From Poseidonocella sp. HB161398 (GTDB lineage: Bacteria; Pseudomonadota; Alphaproteobacteria; Rhodobacterales; Rhodobacteraceae): DNA of 64,000 nucleotides. Position 1 is the stretch's first letter; each line of letters starts with the position of its first letter. The translations under genes and the position numbers were made by a program. The stretch spans positions 62,001-126,000 of the forward strand of contig NZ_VATA01000004.1 of assembly GCF_005870025.1 (NCBI RefSeq). The letters run 5' to 3'. Below, piece after piece: positions 22,502 through 30,702 of this stretch. The notes beneath the pieces are model-generated. The model did not search any database. It was not told the origin of the DNA and was given only the letters and a program-made list of their open reading frames with translations.

Positions 22502-24520
22502 GTGACCATCATGCCCGCCCAAGAGACGCATCCCGAGCACTGGAAGAAGGCGGCCGCGATCCGCGCCCTGACCCTCGACGCCGTCGCAGGTGCGAATTCC
22601 GGCCATTCCGGCATGCCGATGGGGATGGCCGACGTGGCCACCGTCCTGTACGAGAAGCACCTGAAATTCGACGCCTCGGCGCCGGACTGGGCCGACCGCG
22701 ACCGGTTCATCCTGTCGGCGGGCCACGGCTCGATGCTGCTCTACTCGCTGCTCTACCTCACCGGCGCGCCGGAAATGACGCTCGACGAGATCAAGAACTT
22801 CCGCCAGTGGGGCGCCAAGACCGCCGGGCATCCGGAATACGGCCACGCCCCGGGGATCGAGACCACGACCGGGCCGCTGGGCCAGGGCATCGCCAATGCG
22901 GTGGGCTTCGCGCTGGCCGAGGAAGTGCTGCGCGCGCGCTTCGGCCGCAAGCTCGTCGACCACTACACCTACTGCATCGCCGGCGACGGCTGCCTGATGG
23001 AGGGCGTCTCGCAGGAGGCGATCGCGCTGGCGGGCAAGCAGGAGCTGTCGAAGCTCATCGTGCTGTGGGACAACAACAACATCACCATCGACGGCACCGT
23101 GGATCTGGCGGACAAGACCGACCAGATGATGCGCTTCCGCGCCTCCGGCTGGACGGTCTTCGAATGCGACGGCCATGACCCCGAGGATATCGACCGCGCC
23201 ATCACCGCGGCGAAGAAGACCCGCAAGCCCTCGATGATCGCCTGCAAGACGCATATCGCGCTCGGCTCGGCGGCACAGGACACGCCGAAGGGCCATGGCG
23301 CGCTGACCGATCCGAAGGTCGTCGCCGATGCCAAGGCCGCCTATGGCTGGGACTACGGCCCCTACGAGATCCCCGCGGACGTGAAATCCGCCTGGGAGGC
23401 GATCGGCAGCCGCGGCGCCGCCGAGCATGCCGAATGGACCGCCCGGCTCGAGGGCATGTCCCCGAACCGCCAGGCCGAATTCGCCCGCGTCATGTCCGGC
23501 CAGGCGCCGAAGCGCCTCTCCGCCACCGTGCGCGCGCTGAAGAAGCAGTATGCCGAGGAGATGCCGAAGCTAGCGACCCGCGCCGCCTCGCAGGCCGCGC
23601 TCGAGGCGATCAACCCGGTCGCGCCGGAAACCGTCGGCGGCTCGGCCGACCTGACCGGCTCGAACAACACCAAGGCGGGCGGGATCGAGGTCTTCGATCC
23701 GGAGAACCGCAAGGGCCGCTACATCCATTACGGCATCCGCGAGCACGGCATGGCCGCCGCGATGAACGGCCTGGCGCTGCATGGCGGGATCAAGCCCTAT
23801 GGCGGCACCTTCATGTGCTTCGCCGACTATGCCCGTGGCGCGATGCGCCTCTCGGCGCTGATGGGCGTGCCGGTCACCTACGTGCTGAGCCATGACTCGA
23901 TCGGGCTCGGCGAAGACGGCCCGACCCACCAGCCGGTGGAGCATCTGGCGATGATGCGCGCCACGCCGAACACGCTGGTGATCCGCCCGGCCGACGCGAC
24001 CGAGACCGCCGAAGCCTGGGAAATCGCGCTGGAGCAGACCTCGACCCCGACCGTGCTGGCGCTGAGCCGCCAGGGCACCCCGGCGCTGCGCGACACCTAC
24101 AGCGTCAAGAACCTGACGGCGCGCGGCGGCTACATCATGGCCGAGGCCACCGGCAAGCGGCAGGCGATCCTGATGGCCACCGGCACCGAGGTCGCCATCG
24201 CCATGAAGGCGCGCGAGATCCTCGAGGCCGAAGGCATCGGCACCCGCGTCGTCTCGATGCCCTGCTGGGAGCTCTTCGAGCAGCAGGACGAGGCCTGGCG
24301 CCGCAAGGTCCTGCCCGCGGGCCCGGTCCGCGTCGCGATCGAGGCAGGCGTCCGCTTCGGCTGGGACCGCTGGCTCTGCGACGAGCGCGGCCGCCGCGAG
24401 AAGGCCGCTTTCGTCGGGATGGAAGGCTTCGGCGCCTCCGCCCCGGCCGGCACGCTCTACGAGAAGTTCGGCATCACCGGCGAGGCTGCCGCGCAGAAGG
24501 TCCGCGACCTGCTGGGCTGA
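22502..24520 (+). CDS. tkt: Transketolase
   Basis: Thiamine-diphosphate enzyme of the pentose-phosphate and Calvin pathways, moving two-carbon units between sugar phosphates. A 672-residue protein is read from the GTG at 22502. GTG is preferred over the ATG at 22511 because GAGGAG lies 8 bases before it. Visible are the N-terminal [11 protein letters not shown], the ThDP/Mg motif [10 protein letters not shown] to DNNN, the pyrimidine-domain block [15 protein letters not shown], and [15 protein letters not shown]. It is divergent from the coiled-coil/zapA pair and followed by a strong terminator. No Calvin-cycle genes are nearby, so it is likely the housekeeping copy. Confidence 0.97.
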   Translation: MTIMPAQETHPEHWKKAAAIRALTLDAVAGANSGHSGMPMGMADVATVLYEKHLKFDASAPDWADRDRFILSAGHGSMLLYSLLYLTGAPEMTLDEIKNFRQWGAKTAGHPEYGHAPGIETTTGPLGQGIANAVGFALAEEVLRARFGRKLVDHYTYCIAGDGCLMEGVSQEAIALAGKQELSKLIVLWDNNNITIDGTVDLADKTDQMMRFRASGWTVFECDGHDPEDIDRAITAAKKTRKPSMIACKTHIALGSAAQDTPKGHGALTDPKVVADAKAAYGWDYGPYEIPADVKSAWEAIGSRGAAEHAEWTARLEGMSPNRQAEFARVMSGQAPKRLSATVRALKKQYAEEMPKLATRAASQAALEAINPVAPETVGGSADLTGSNNTKAGGIEVFDPENRKGRYIHYGIREHGMAAAMNGLALHGGIKPYGGTFMCFADYARGAMRLSALMGVPVTYVLSHDSIGLGEDGPTHQPVEHLAMMRATPNTLVIRPADATETAEAWEIALEQTSTPTVLALSRQGTPALRDTYSVKNLTARGGYIMAEATGKRQAILMATGTEVAIAMKAREILEAEGIGTRVVSMPCWELFEQQDEAWRRKVLPAGPVRVAIEAGVRFGWDRWLCDERGRREKAAFVGMEGFGASAPAGTLYEKFGITGEAAAQKVRDLLG

Positions 24521-24549
24521 TCCCCGGCGCGCTTTGACAGGCCTTGCAC

Positions 24550-24586
24550 GGGCCCGGACGGCTGCCACCGTCCGGGCCCTTCTTCA
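24550..24586 (+). terminator. Intrinsic terminator after tkt
   Basis: A perfect 12-bp stem (GGGCCCGGACGG and its complement) with loop CTGCCA is followed directly by TTCTTCATT. It lies 30 bases after the tkt stop and also touches the 3' end of the opposing DUF6653 pseudogene. Confidence 0.85.
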
Positions 24587-25028
24587 TTGCTCCCGGCGGT
24601 GCCCGGCCTCGATCCATCCCATGCGGTCGAGGGCCCGGAGCTTGGCCGCCATCGCCACGGCAAGCCCGGTGAAGGCCATGGCCGGGTCGGGGAACGCCAT
24701 CCCGGCAAGCAGCAGCGCGGTTCCGGCCGGCCCCGCGCCTGCCAGCGCGCGCAGCACCGGGCGGTGATGCTCGAGCCGTCCGCCGGGCGCGGCGGCCAGC
24801 CAGATCCGCTCTCCCGCCACGCCGCGGGACATCCAGGCCCCGGTCGAGGCGGGCGGCGGAAAGAGCCGGGGTTCATCCAGGTCCAGGCGCGGACCGGCGC
24901 GAGCACGGCCAGCGCCCCGGGGGCCGATCCAGACCCCGCTCCAGGCGACGGGCACCAGCAGCGGCACGCGTCCAGCCGCTCCAGGGATTGGCTTGGCGCG
25001 CCCCGGCGGCGTCATCCATCGCCATCAT
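24584..25028 (-). pseudogene. Frameshifted DUF6653 family membrane protein
   Basis: Read on the minus strand, parts of a DUF6653-like small membrane protein appear in three frames. One frame gives MMAMDDAAGARQANPWSGWTR (from 25028). A second gives VPLLVPVAWSGVWIGPRG. A third gives ALAVLAPVRAWTWMNP. The second frame then resumes with RLFPPPASTGAWMSRGVAGERIW and runs to the stop at 24584. In intact relatives as I recall them these blocks are continuous (ANPWSxxTR, WSRVW, WTWLNPRLFPPP, ASRGVxGERVW). At least three indels are needed, two of which compensate each other. Sequencing error cannot be excluded. No function is known for the family. Confidence 0.65.
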
Positions 25029-25250
25029 CCGCCCGGCGAAGCGGACCTGCGATCTGCCCGGCATCCCGGGCCCTCCAAATGACGCCCGCGGGCGCGGCCT
25101 GCCCCGGTTCTGCCACGGAATCGCGCCGCAATGGCCCCGTTTCCTCCCCGATGCTGCCATCCGGCGGAGCGACGCTCAGCCTGCCGCGAACAGGCAAGTC
25201 CCGGGTCCTGCCATCTCACCAGCCCCCCACGCAAGGCAGGGTCCGGGACA

Positions 25251-25664
25251 TCAGCGCGGCAGATCCAGGAAATCGCCCGACGGGATGCGCCAGTCCTCGC
25301 GGACCGGCCCGTGATAGCTGTAGACCCAGGCCTCGACCCGGCCCGCGGGTCCGGCCACGGGACGCGCCATGCGGCGGAAATCGCCGCGGCGGGGCTGGTC
25401 TGGGCGGAAGCGCTCATAGGCGTCGAGAAGCGCCAGCAGCCCGCTGCGCGGCGGCAGCGCGATCAGGTCGCCATGGACCTCCTCGTCCGGCCCGTCCCCG
25501 GCGACGAGCCCCGGATACCAGTGGATGCGGTAGAGCCGCCCGGGACAGCGCGCCGGACCGATCAGCCGCCCCTCGCGCATCAGCCGCCGGGCGACCGGCA
25601 GCCGCGCCGCTGCGGGACGCAGCGTGCCGTAGACGAAGACCGGAAGATCGCGCTCCCGCCTCAT
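25251..25664 (-). CDS. Gamma-glutamylcyclotransferase-like (AIG2/GGCT fold) protein
   Basis: A 137-residue protein with the GGCT fold. The substrate loop VFVYGTLR is at residues 9-16, and the expected catalytic Glu is in LLDAYERF. Other family parts are CPGRLYRIHWYPGLV and the late EAWVYSYHGPV. Members release 5-oxoproline from gamma-glutamyl compounds or act on gamma-glutamylamines; which applies here is not clear. Its ATG overlaps the upstream GNAT stop by four bases (ATGA), so the two are co-translated. Confidence 0.85.
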   Translation of the reverse strand: MRRERDLPVFVYGTLRPAAARLPVARRLMREGRLIGPARCPGRLYRIHWYPGLVAGDGPDEEVHGDLIALPPRSGLLALLDAYERFRPDQPRRGDFRRMARPVAGPAGRVEAWVYSYHGPVREDWRIPSGDFLDLPR

Positions 25665-26362
25665 CCGCGGCAGTCGGCGAGGCCGCGGATCTGGCGCCCC
25701 TCAGCGTCGAAATTCGCCGGGTCGAGCCAGGCGTCGAAGCCCGCTTTCAGCACCGGCCAGTCGCGGTCGGTGGCGGCGAACCAGGCCGTGTCGCGGTTGC
25801 GGCCCTTGTAGACCGTGGCCTGGCGGAAGATGCCCTCGTAGCGGAATCCCAGCCGCTCCGCCGCGCGCCGCGACGGCGCGTTCAGTGCGTCGCATTTCCA
25901 TTCGTAGCGGCGGTAGCCCAGCGTGTCGAAGACATGGGACATCATCAGCGCCATCGTCTCGGTTGCATGAACTGTGCCCTGCAATGCCTTGGAAAACATG
26001 ATGAAGCCAACCTCGATACAGCCAACCTCGGGGGCGATCCGCAGATAGGAGGCAAAGCCCAGCGGCCTGCCCGTGGCGCGATCGATGATCGCCGAGAAGA
26101 GCGGATCGCGGCTGTCCACGGCGGTCTCCATCCAGGCCTCCAGCGCGGCCCGGGTCGCGAAAGGCCCCTGCGGCATGTAGGTCCAGAGCGCCGCGTTCTC
26201 CGCCCCGCCGGTCTGGGCGAAAAGCGGTCCCGCATGGGCCATGGAGAGCGGCTCCAGCCGGACATGGCGGCCCTCCAGCACCACCGGTCCGGGCCGCGGC
26301 CGCGGCAGCTCCAGGGTCACATCCTCGCCGACCGGCTGGCCGTACTCGTTCACGCGCGTCAT
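25661..26362 (-). CDS. GNAT family N-acetyltransferase (RimJ/RimL type)
   Basis: A 233-residue GNAT with the RimJ/RimL architecture: VVLEGRHVRLEPLSMAHAGPLF at the N terminus, RPLGFASYLRIAPEVGCIEVGFIMF in the central sheet, and the C-terminal CDALNAPSRRAAERLGFRYEGIFRQATVYKGR. The last block is typical of this group, including YjdJ-like proteins. The ATG at 26362 has AAGGAG eight bases upstream; a GTG at 26371 is less likely. The first 27 residues, including EYGQPVGEDV, are an extension common to this subgroup. The gene leads an apparent two-gene operon with the GGCT-like gene. Confidence 0.87.
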   Translation of the reverse strand: MTRVNEYGQPVGEDVTLELPRPRPGPVVLEGRHVRLEPLSMAHAGPLFAQTGGAENAALWTYMPQGPFATRAALEAWMETAVDSRDPLFSAIIDRATGRPLGFASYLRIAPEVGCIEVGFIMFSKALQGTVHATETMALMMSHVFDTLGYRRYEWKCDALNAPSRRAAERLGFRYEGIFRQATVYKGRNRDTAWFAATDRDWPVLKAGFDAWLDPANFDAEGRQIRGLADCRG

Positions 26363-26446
26363 CTCGGGCACTCCTTCGTCACCCGGCCAGACTGCCCGCC
26401 TTGCGCCGGAAAGCCAGCGCCAGATGCCGCCGCCGATAGCGCCAGG

Positions 26447-27337
26447 CTAGATCCATTTCGCCATCGGCGGCAGGCTCATCAGCACGGCATTGGCGTCATG
26501 GCCGGTCTCCAGCCCGAACTTGGTGCCGCGGTCATAGACGAGGTTGTACTCGGCATAGAGGCCGCGATGGACCAGCTGCGCGTCCTTCTCGCTCTCGCCC
26601 CAGGCCATGAAGCGGCGCGCCTCGGTCACCGGCAGGAAGGCCGGCAGGAAGGCCTCGCCCACCGAGCGGGTGAAGGCGAAATCCGCCGCCCAGTCGCCGG
26701 TATTGAGGTCGTCGTAGAAGATGCCGCCGACGCCGCGGGCGCGGTTGCGGTGCGGGATGAAGAAGTACTCGTCCGCCCAGGCCTTGAAGCGCGTGTAGTA
26801 GTCCGGGTCATGCGCGTCGCAGGCCCCGGCCAGCACCTTGTGGAAATGCTGGGTGTCCTCGCCGTATTCCAGGCAGGGGTTGAGATCGGCGCCGCCGCCG
26901 AACCACCAGGCCTTCGGCGTCCAGAACATCCGCGTGTTCATGTGCACGGCGGGCGCGTGCGGGTTCTGCATATGCGCCACCAGCGAGATGCCCGAGGCCC
27001 AGAAGCGCGGATCGTCCGACAGGTCCAGATCCTTGCGCGCCGCCATGGATTTCTGTGCCCGCTCGCCCAGCTGGCCATGGACGGTGGAGACATTGACCCC
27101 GACCTTCTCGAAGACCCGCCCGCCGCGCATCACCGACATCAGCCCGCCGCCCGCATCCGAGCCGTCCGGCGAGGCGCGCCGGGTCTCCGTCACCTCGAAG
27201 CGTCCGGGCTCGCGATCGGCGAAATGGCCCGAGCTCTGGCTGTCCTCGAGCCCTTCGAACGCGGCAACGATGCGGTCCCGGAGCGTGCGGAACCAGGCGG
27301 AGGCGGCGGCCTTCTCGGCGGAGAATTCTTCGGTCAT
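26447..27337 (-). CDS. hemF: Oxygen-dependent coproporphyrinogen III oxidase
   Basis: HemF oxidatively decarboxylates coproporphyrinogen III to protoporphyrinogen IX using O2, so it serves aerobic heme synthesis. The 296-residue protein carries HMNTRMFW, WWFGGGADLNPCLEYGED, GVGGIFYDDLN and EYNLVYDRGTKFGL, all highly conserved in the family. GAGGAG lies seven bases before the ATG at 27337. It is one of three heme-pathway genes in the window that are not adjacent to each other. No FNR-like site is evident in the short upstream gap. Confidence 0.96.
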   Translation of the reverse strand: MTEEFSAEKAAASAWFRTLRDRIVAAFEGLEDSQSSGHFADREPGRFEVTETRRASPDGSDAGGGLMSVMRGGRVFEKVGVNVSTVHGQLGERAQKSMAARKDLDLSDDPRFWASGISLVAHMQNPHAPAVHMNTRMFWTPKAWWFGGGADLNPCLEYGEDTQHFHKVLAGACDAHDPDYYTRFKAWADEYFFIPHRNRARGVGGIFYDDLNTGDWAADFAFTRSVGEAFLPAFLPVTEARRFMAWGESEKDAQLVHRGLYAEYNLVYDRGTKFGLETGHDANAVLMSLPPMAKWI

Positions 27338-27406
27338 CTCGGGACTCCTCGTCTGTCCGGATGCCTTAGACCAGCGCGCGCGCTCCGGCAAACGGCTTCG
27401 GCCGCC

Positions 27407-27886
27407 TCAGATCTTGCCCTCGGCCGCCTTCTTCATCTCGGCGTCGAATTCCCGGCGCAGCTTGCGGCGCACCTCGGCGGCGCGGTGGCGGGCCTGCTCG
27501 GTCTCGGTCAGCACGGCCAGTTCCGGGACCGGGGCGGACTTGCCCTCCTCGTCGACGGCGACCATGGTGAAATAGCACGAATTGGTGTGGCGCGACACGC
27601 CCGAGCGGATGTCCTGGGCCTCGACGCGGATGCCGATCTCCATCGAGGTGCGGCCGACATGGTTGACGCTGGCCTTGAAGGTGACCAGCTCGCCGACATT
27701 GATCGGCTGCTTGAAGGTCACCTGGTCGACCGACAGCGTGACGGCGTAGCGCTTGGAGAAGCGCGAGGCGCAGGAGAAGGCGACGCGGTCGAGCAGGTTG
27801 AGGAGCGCGCCCCCATGCACCTTGCCGCTGAAATTGGCCATGTCGGGCGTCATGAGGACGGTCATTTCAAGCTTGCGGGGATCCAT
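27407..27886 (-). CDS. Hotdog-fold acyl-CoA thioesterase
   Basis: A 159-residue single hotdog domain of the YciA/BFIT type, hydrolysing acyl-CoA thioesters. The family pattern is clear: MTVLMTPDMANFSGKVHGGALLNLLDRVA with the helix-start HGG, SVDQVTFKQPINVGELVTFKASV, and NSCYFTMVAVDEEGKSAPVP. The C terminus is a charged helix (ARHRAAEVRRKLRREFDAEMKK). The ATG at 27886 gives the family-typical N terminus; a longer frame to 27922 lacks support. It is upstream of hemF on the same strand, separated by 69 bases. Confidence 0.9.
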   Translation of the reverse strand: MDPRKLEMTVLMTPDMANFSGKVHGGALLNLLDRVAFSCASRFSKRYAVTLSVDQVTFKQPINVGELVTFKASVNHVGRTSMEIGIRVEAQDIRSGVSRHTNSCYFTMVAVDEEGKSAPVPELAVLTETEQARHRAAEVRRKLRREFDAEMKKAAEGKI

Positions 27887-28019
27887 CTGGCTCACTCGAT
27901 AAGGTGGAATTGTCCGGGCCAATCTAGGCAGTTCGGCCGCGGGGGCAAGCGGCTCCGGCGCAAGGCCGCTGCCCGCCCGGCGGCGCGGGAAAAATCTTCG
28001 GCGGCCGCACGATTACCGC

Positions 28020-28047
28020 TTGCAACCTCCGCGGGGGTTTTCTAGAA
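28020..28047 (+). promoter_or_regulatory. Candidate promoter of tRNA-Glu
   Basis: TTGCAA at 28020 and CTAGAA at 28042 are spaced by 16 bases, placing transcription start about 10 bases before the tRNA. This fits sigma70-type tRNA promoters of alphaproteobacteria. Confidence 0.45.
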
Positions 28048-28064
28048 GGCGCCCTACCAAGCGC

Positions 28065-28139
28065 GGTCCGTTCGTCTATCGGTTAGGACGCCAGGTTTTC
28101 AACCTGGAAAGAGGGGTTCGATTCCCCTACGGACTGCCA
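28065..28139 (+). tRNA. tRNA-Glu (UUC)
   Basis: The acceptor arm is GGTCCGT paired with ACGGACT (one G-U pair), discriminator G at 28136 and an encoded CCA at 28137-28139. The anticodon stem CCAGG/CCTGG encloses TTTTCAA, giving anticodon TTC (Glu). The T arm is GAGGGGTTCGATTCCCCT. It stands alone between the thioesterase gene and phnM. No integrase or duplicated tRNA 3' end is visible nearby. Confidence 0.97.
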
Positions 28140-28280
28140 CTTCTTCCCGCCACTCCGAATTGCACCTTCCGGACCCGTCTGGGGAAATGCCGCTTTGCGT
28201 CGGCGCGCCGCGGCAGGCACGGGCAGACGCGGGCCGATGTTACCGGTATCATGGGCGCGTTTCCAGTGGAGGAGTCCCCC

Positions 28281-29534
28281 GTGAAAGACCTCAGCGCCCC
28301 CGGCATGACGACCGCGATCCGCGGCGCAAGCGTGATCCTCGAGGACGGCCTGGCCGAGACCGATGTCACCCTGGCCGGCGACCGGATCGCCGCGATCGGC
28401 GACAGCGCGCCCGCGGACCGCGAGATCGACGGCCGCGGGCTGGTGCTTGCCCCGGCGATGGTCGATGTCCATGGCGACGCTTTCGAGCGCCAGGTGATGC
28501 CGCGCCCGGGCGTCTACTTCCCGCAGGCCCAGGCGCTGATGGAGACCGACCGCCAGCTTGCCGCCAACGGCATCGCCACCGCCTATCACGCGCTGACGCT
28601 GAGCTGGGAGCCGGGGCTGCGCGCGACCGCCCGCGGGGAGGAGATGATCGCCGCGCTGGAGGGTCTGGCGCCGCGGCTCTCGGTGGAGAACCGGCTGCAG
28701 CTGCGCTGGGAGACCTTCGCCTTCGAGGCGGTGCCGGTGATCGAGCGGGCGCTGACCGGCCCGCTCCTGCCCGCGATCGCCTTCAACGACCATGTCTCGA
28801 TGCAGATGCGCGACTTCGACATGCCGCTGCAGACCCGCCCCTTCGAGCACGGGCCCGACTACCGCGCCGCGCATTTCGACGATCCGCGCCTGACCGCGCG
28901 CATCGCCGGAAGCGCCCGGCGCGCCGGGATCGAGGCCGGCGAGTACCTCTACCGCCTGCGCCAGGTCTGGGACCGCCGCGAGGAGGTCGTCGCGATGATC
29001 CGCCGGATCGCCGCCGCGGGCCGCTCGGTGCGGGCGCCGATGCTCAGCCATGACGACAGCCAGCTGGCCGGGCGCCGCTTCTTCCGCCAGCTCGGCAGCC
29101 GCATCTCGGAATTCCCGATGACCCCCGCCCTGGCGGAGGCGGCGCATCGCGAGGGCGACGCGGTCATCCTCGGTGCGCCGAACGCGATGCGCGGGCGGAG
29201 CCATCTGGGCTCGGTCTCGGCCGGGGACATGGTGGAGGCCGGGCTCTGCGACGCGCTGGCCTCGGATTACAGCTATCCGGCGATGCTGGCGGCAGTGGCG
29301 CGGCTCGATGCCGAGAAGCGCGCGGACCGCGCGGCGCTCTGGGCGCTGGTCTCCTCGGGGCCGGCGGCGGCGATGGGTCTGGAAGATCGCGGCCGGATCG
29401 CGCCGGGGCTGCGTGCCGATCTGGTGCTGGTCGACTGGCCCGCGGGCGGCGATCCGGCGATCCGGTGCACCATCGCGGGCGGGCGCACCGCCTACCTGTC
29501 GGAGCCCCGCGGCCAGGTCAGAGGCAGCGCGTGA
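28281..29534 (+). CDS. phnM: PhnM-like alpha-D-ribose 1-methylphosphonate 5-triphosphate diphosphatase
   Basis: A 417-residue amidohydrolase of the PhnM type. PhnM removes pyrophosphate from ribose 1-methylphosphonate 5-triphosphate in C-P lyase phosphonate breakdown. The diagnostic block VDVHGDAFERQVMPRPGV, with metal-binding His, is followed by TDRQLAANGIATAYHALTLSWEPGLR. Late blocks are LSHDDS, ILGAPNAMRGRSHLGSVSA and ASDYSYPAMLAA. A GTG at 28281 with GGAGGAG upstream is chosen; the ATG at 28305 is possible. No other phn gene is in the window, so the enzyme may act in a partial pathway, or the other genes lie elsewhere. The 3' end overlaps a convergent GNAT gene by 17 bases. Confidence 0.88.
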   Translation: MKDLSAPGMTTAIRGASVILEDGLAETDVTLAGDRIAAIGDSAPADREIDGRGLVLAPAMVDVHGDAFERQVMPRPGVYFPQAQALMETDRQLAANGIATAYHALTLSWEPGLRATARGEEMIAALEGLAPRLSVENRLQLRWETFAFEAVPVIERALTGPLLPAIAFNDHVSMQMRDFDMPLQTRPFEHGPDYRAAHFDDPRLTARIAGSARRAGIEAGEYLYRLRQVWDRREEVVAMIRRIAAAGRSVRAPMLSHDDSQLAGRRFFRQLGSRISEFPMTPALAEAAHREGDAVILGAPNAMRGRSHLGSVSAGDMVEAGLCDALASDYSYPAMLAAVARLDAEKRADRAALWALVSSGPAAAMGLEDRGRIAPGLRADLVLVDWPAGGDPAIRCTIAGGRTAYLSEPRGQVRGSA

Positions 29535-30003
29535 CCTCGCCCGCGACGCCCAGCCAGGCGCCCTCCTGCAGCGCCAGGCCCAGCACGCGGTCGGGGTTGG
29601 TGGGGGGCGGCATCTCGACGCCGTCGAGTTTCGAGAAGCCGAAGCGGCGGTAATAGGGCTCGTCGCCGACCAGCATCACCCGGTGCCAGCCGAGCGCGCG
29701 CGCCTTTTCAAGGCTCTCGACCATCAGGAGCGCGCCCAGCCCCTCGCCCTGGCGCGTCGGGTGGACCGCCACCGGGCCCAGAAGCAGCGCCCGCGTTCCG
29801 CCGACCAGCACCGGCCAGTAGCGGATCGCCCCGGCCAGGATGTCGCTTTCGTCGCGGGCCACGAGACACAGCTCGGCCACGCGCGGCACGCCCTCGCGCA
29901 GCCGGTAGGAGGACAGCGCCTCGCGCCCCGGCGCGAAGCAGGTGTCATAGAGCCATTCGACCTCGTCAAAGTCCCGTGAAGTCTCGGGCTCCATCTGAAA
30001 CAC
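29518..30003 (-). CDS. GNAT family N-acetyltransferase (YhbS-like)
   Basis: A 161-residue GNAT resembling YhbS. The acetyl-CoA region GPVAVHPTRQGEGLGALLMVESLEKARALGW and the following VMLVGDEPYYRRFGFSKLDGVEMP are highly typical of that group. The likely start is GTG at 30003 (MFQMEPETSRDF), with AGAGG nine bases upstream; the ATG at 29994 is also possible. It is divergent from the flavin reductase gene and converges on phnM, overlapping it by 17 bases. The substrate is unknown. Confidence 0.86.
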   Translation of the reverse strand: MFQMEPETSRDFDEVEWLYDTCFAPGREALSSYRLREGVPRVAELCLVARDESDILAGAIRYWPVLVGGTRALLLGPVAVHPTRQGEGLGALLMVESLEKARALGWHRVMLVGDEPYYRRFGFSKLDGVEMPPPTNPDRVLGLALQEGAWLGVAGEVTRCL

Positions 30004-30080
30004 CGCGCAGCACCTCTTTCCTGCCTTGGGCCCGCGCCCTATCAAAGTCGCGAAGGCGACGGAAGACCCGGAGTAGCATA

Positions 30081-30692
30081 GTGTTCTACCAACCGAAAGA
30101 CGGCCACGGACTGCCGCACAACCCGTTCAACGCGCTGGTTTCGCCGCGTCCGATCGGCTGGATCTCGACCCGCGGGGCGGATGGCGTCGCCAATCTCGCC
30201 CCCTATTCCTTCTTCAACGCGGTGGCCTATGTCCCGCCGCAGGTGATGTTCGCCTCGACCACGGCCAAGCCCGACCAGGACAACACCAAGGACAGCGTCG
30301 CCAATATCCGCGCGACCGGCACCTTCTGCGTCAACCTGGTCAGTTACGCGCTGCGCGACGCGATGAACGCCACCTCCGCATCGCTGCCGAAGGAGGTCAG
30401 CGAATTCGCCCATGCCGGGCTGGAGGAGACGCCCTGCATGCTGATCGACTGCCCCCGCGTCGCCGAGGCGCCGGCGAGCCTGGAATGCCGCGCGACGCAG
30501 ATCGTGCCGCTGGAGGGCGCGTCCAATGTCGCGGTCTTCGGCGAGGTGCTGGGCATCCATATCCGCGACGAGTACCTGGTCGACGGCATGTTCGACGTGA
30601 CCCGCGCCGAGATGCTGTCGCGGCTGGGCTACCGCGACTATGCCGCCATCCGCGAGGTCTTCACCCTCGCCCGCCCCGACGACGCCCGCTGA
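30081..30692 (+). CDS. Flavin reductase family (FMN-binding) protein
   Basis: A 203-residue flavin reductase-like protein with the FMN-binding split-barrel fold. Typical blocks are NPFNALVSPRPIGWISTRGADGVANLAPYSFFNAVAYVPP, TKDSVANIRATGTFCVNLVSYALRDAMN and NVAVFGEVLGIHI. Such proteins bind FMN tightly or supply reduced flavin to a partner oxygenase. A GTG at 30081 is used, with GGAG eight bases before it. It lies 10 bases upstream of arsM, so the two form an operon. That suggests a redox role alongside arsenic methylation, but the family is widely used. Confidence 0.9.
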   Translation: MFYQPKDGHGLPHNPFNALVSPRPIGWISTRGADGVANLAPYSFFNAVAYVPPQVMFASTTAKPDQDNTKDSVANIRATGTFCVNLVSYALRDAMNATSASLPKEVSEFAHAGLEETPCMLIDCPRVAEAPASLECRATQIVPLEGASNVAVFGEVLGIHIRDEYLVDGMFDVTRAEMLSRLGYRDYAAIREVFTLARPDDAR

Positions 30693-30702
30693 GGAGGATC
30701 CG

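Noticed and set aside
24587-28045. 1152-codon open frame on the plus strand
   Set aside because: It runs antisense to five minus-strand genes, including hemF and a GNAT, with no coherent domain.
28065-28139. tRNA-Glu as an integration site for a mobile element
   Set aside because: No integrase gene, no repeated tRNA 3' end and no change in gene character downstream within the window.
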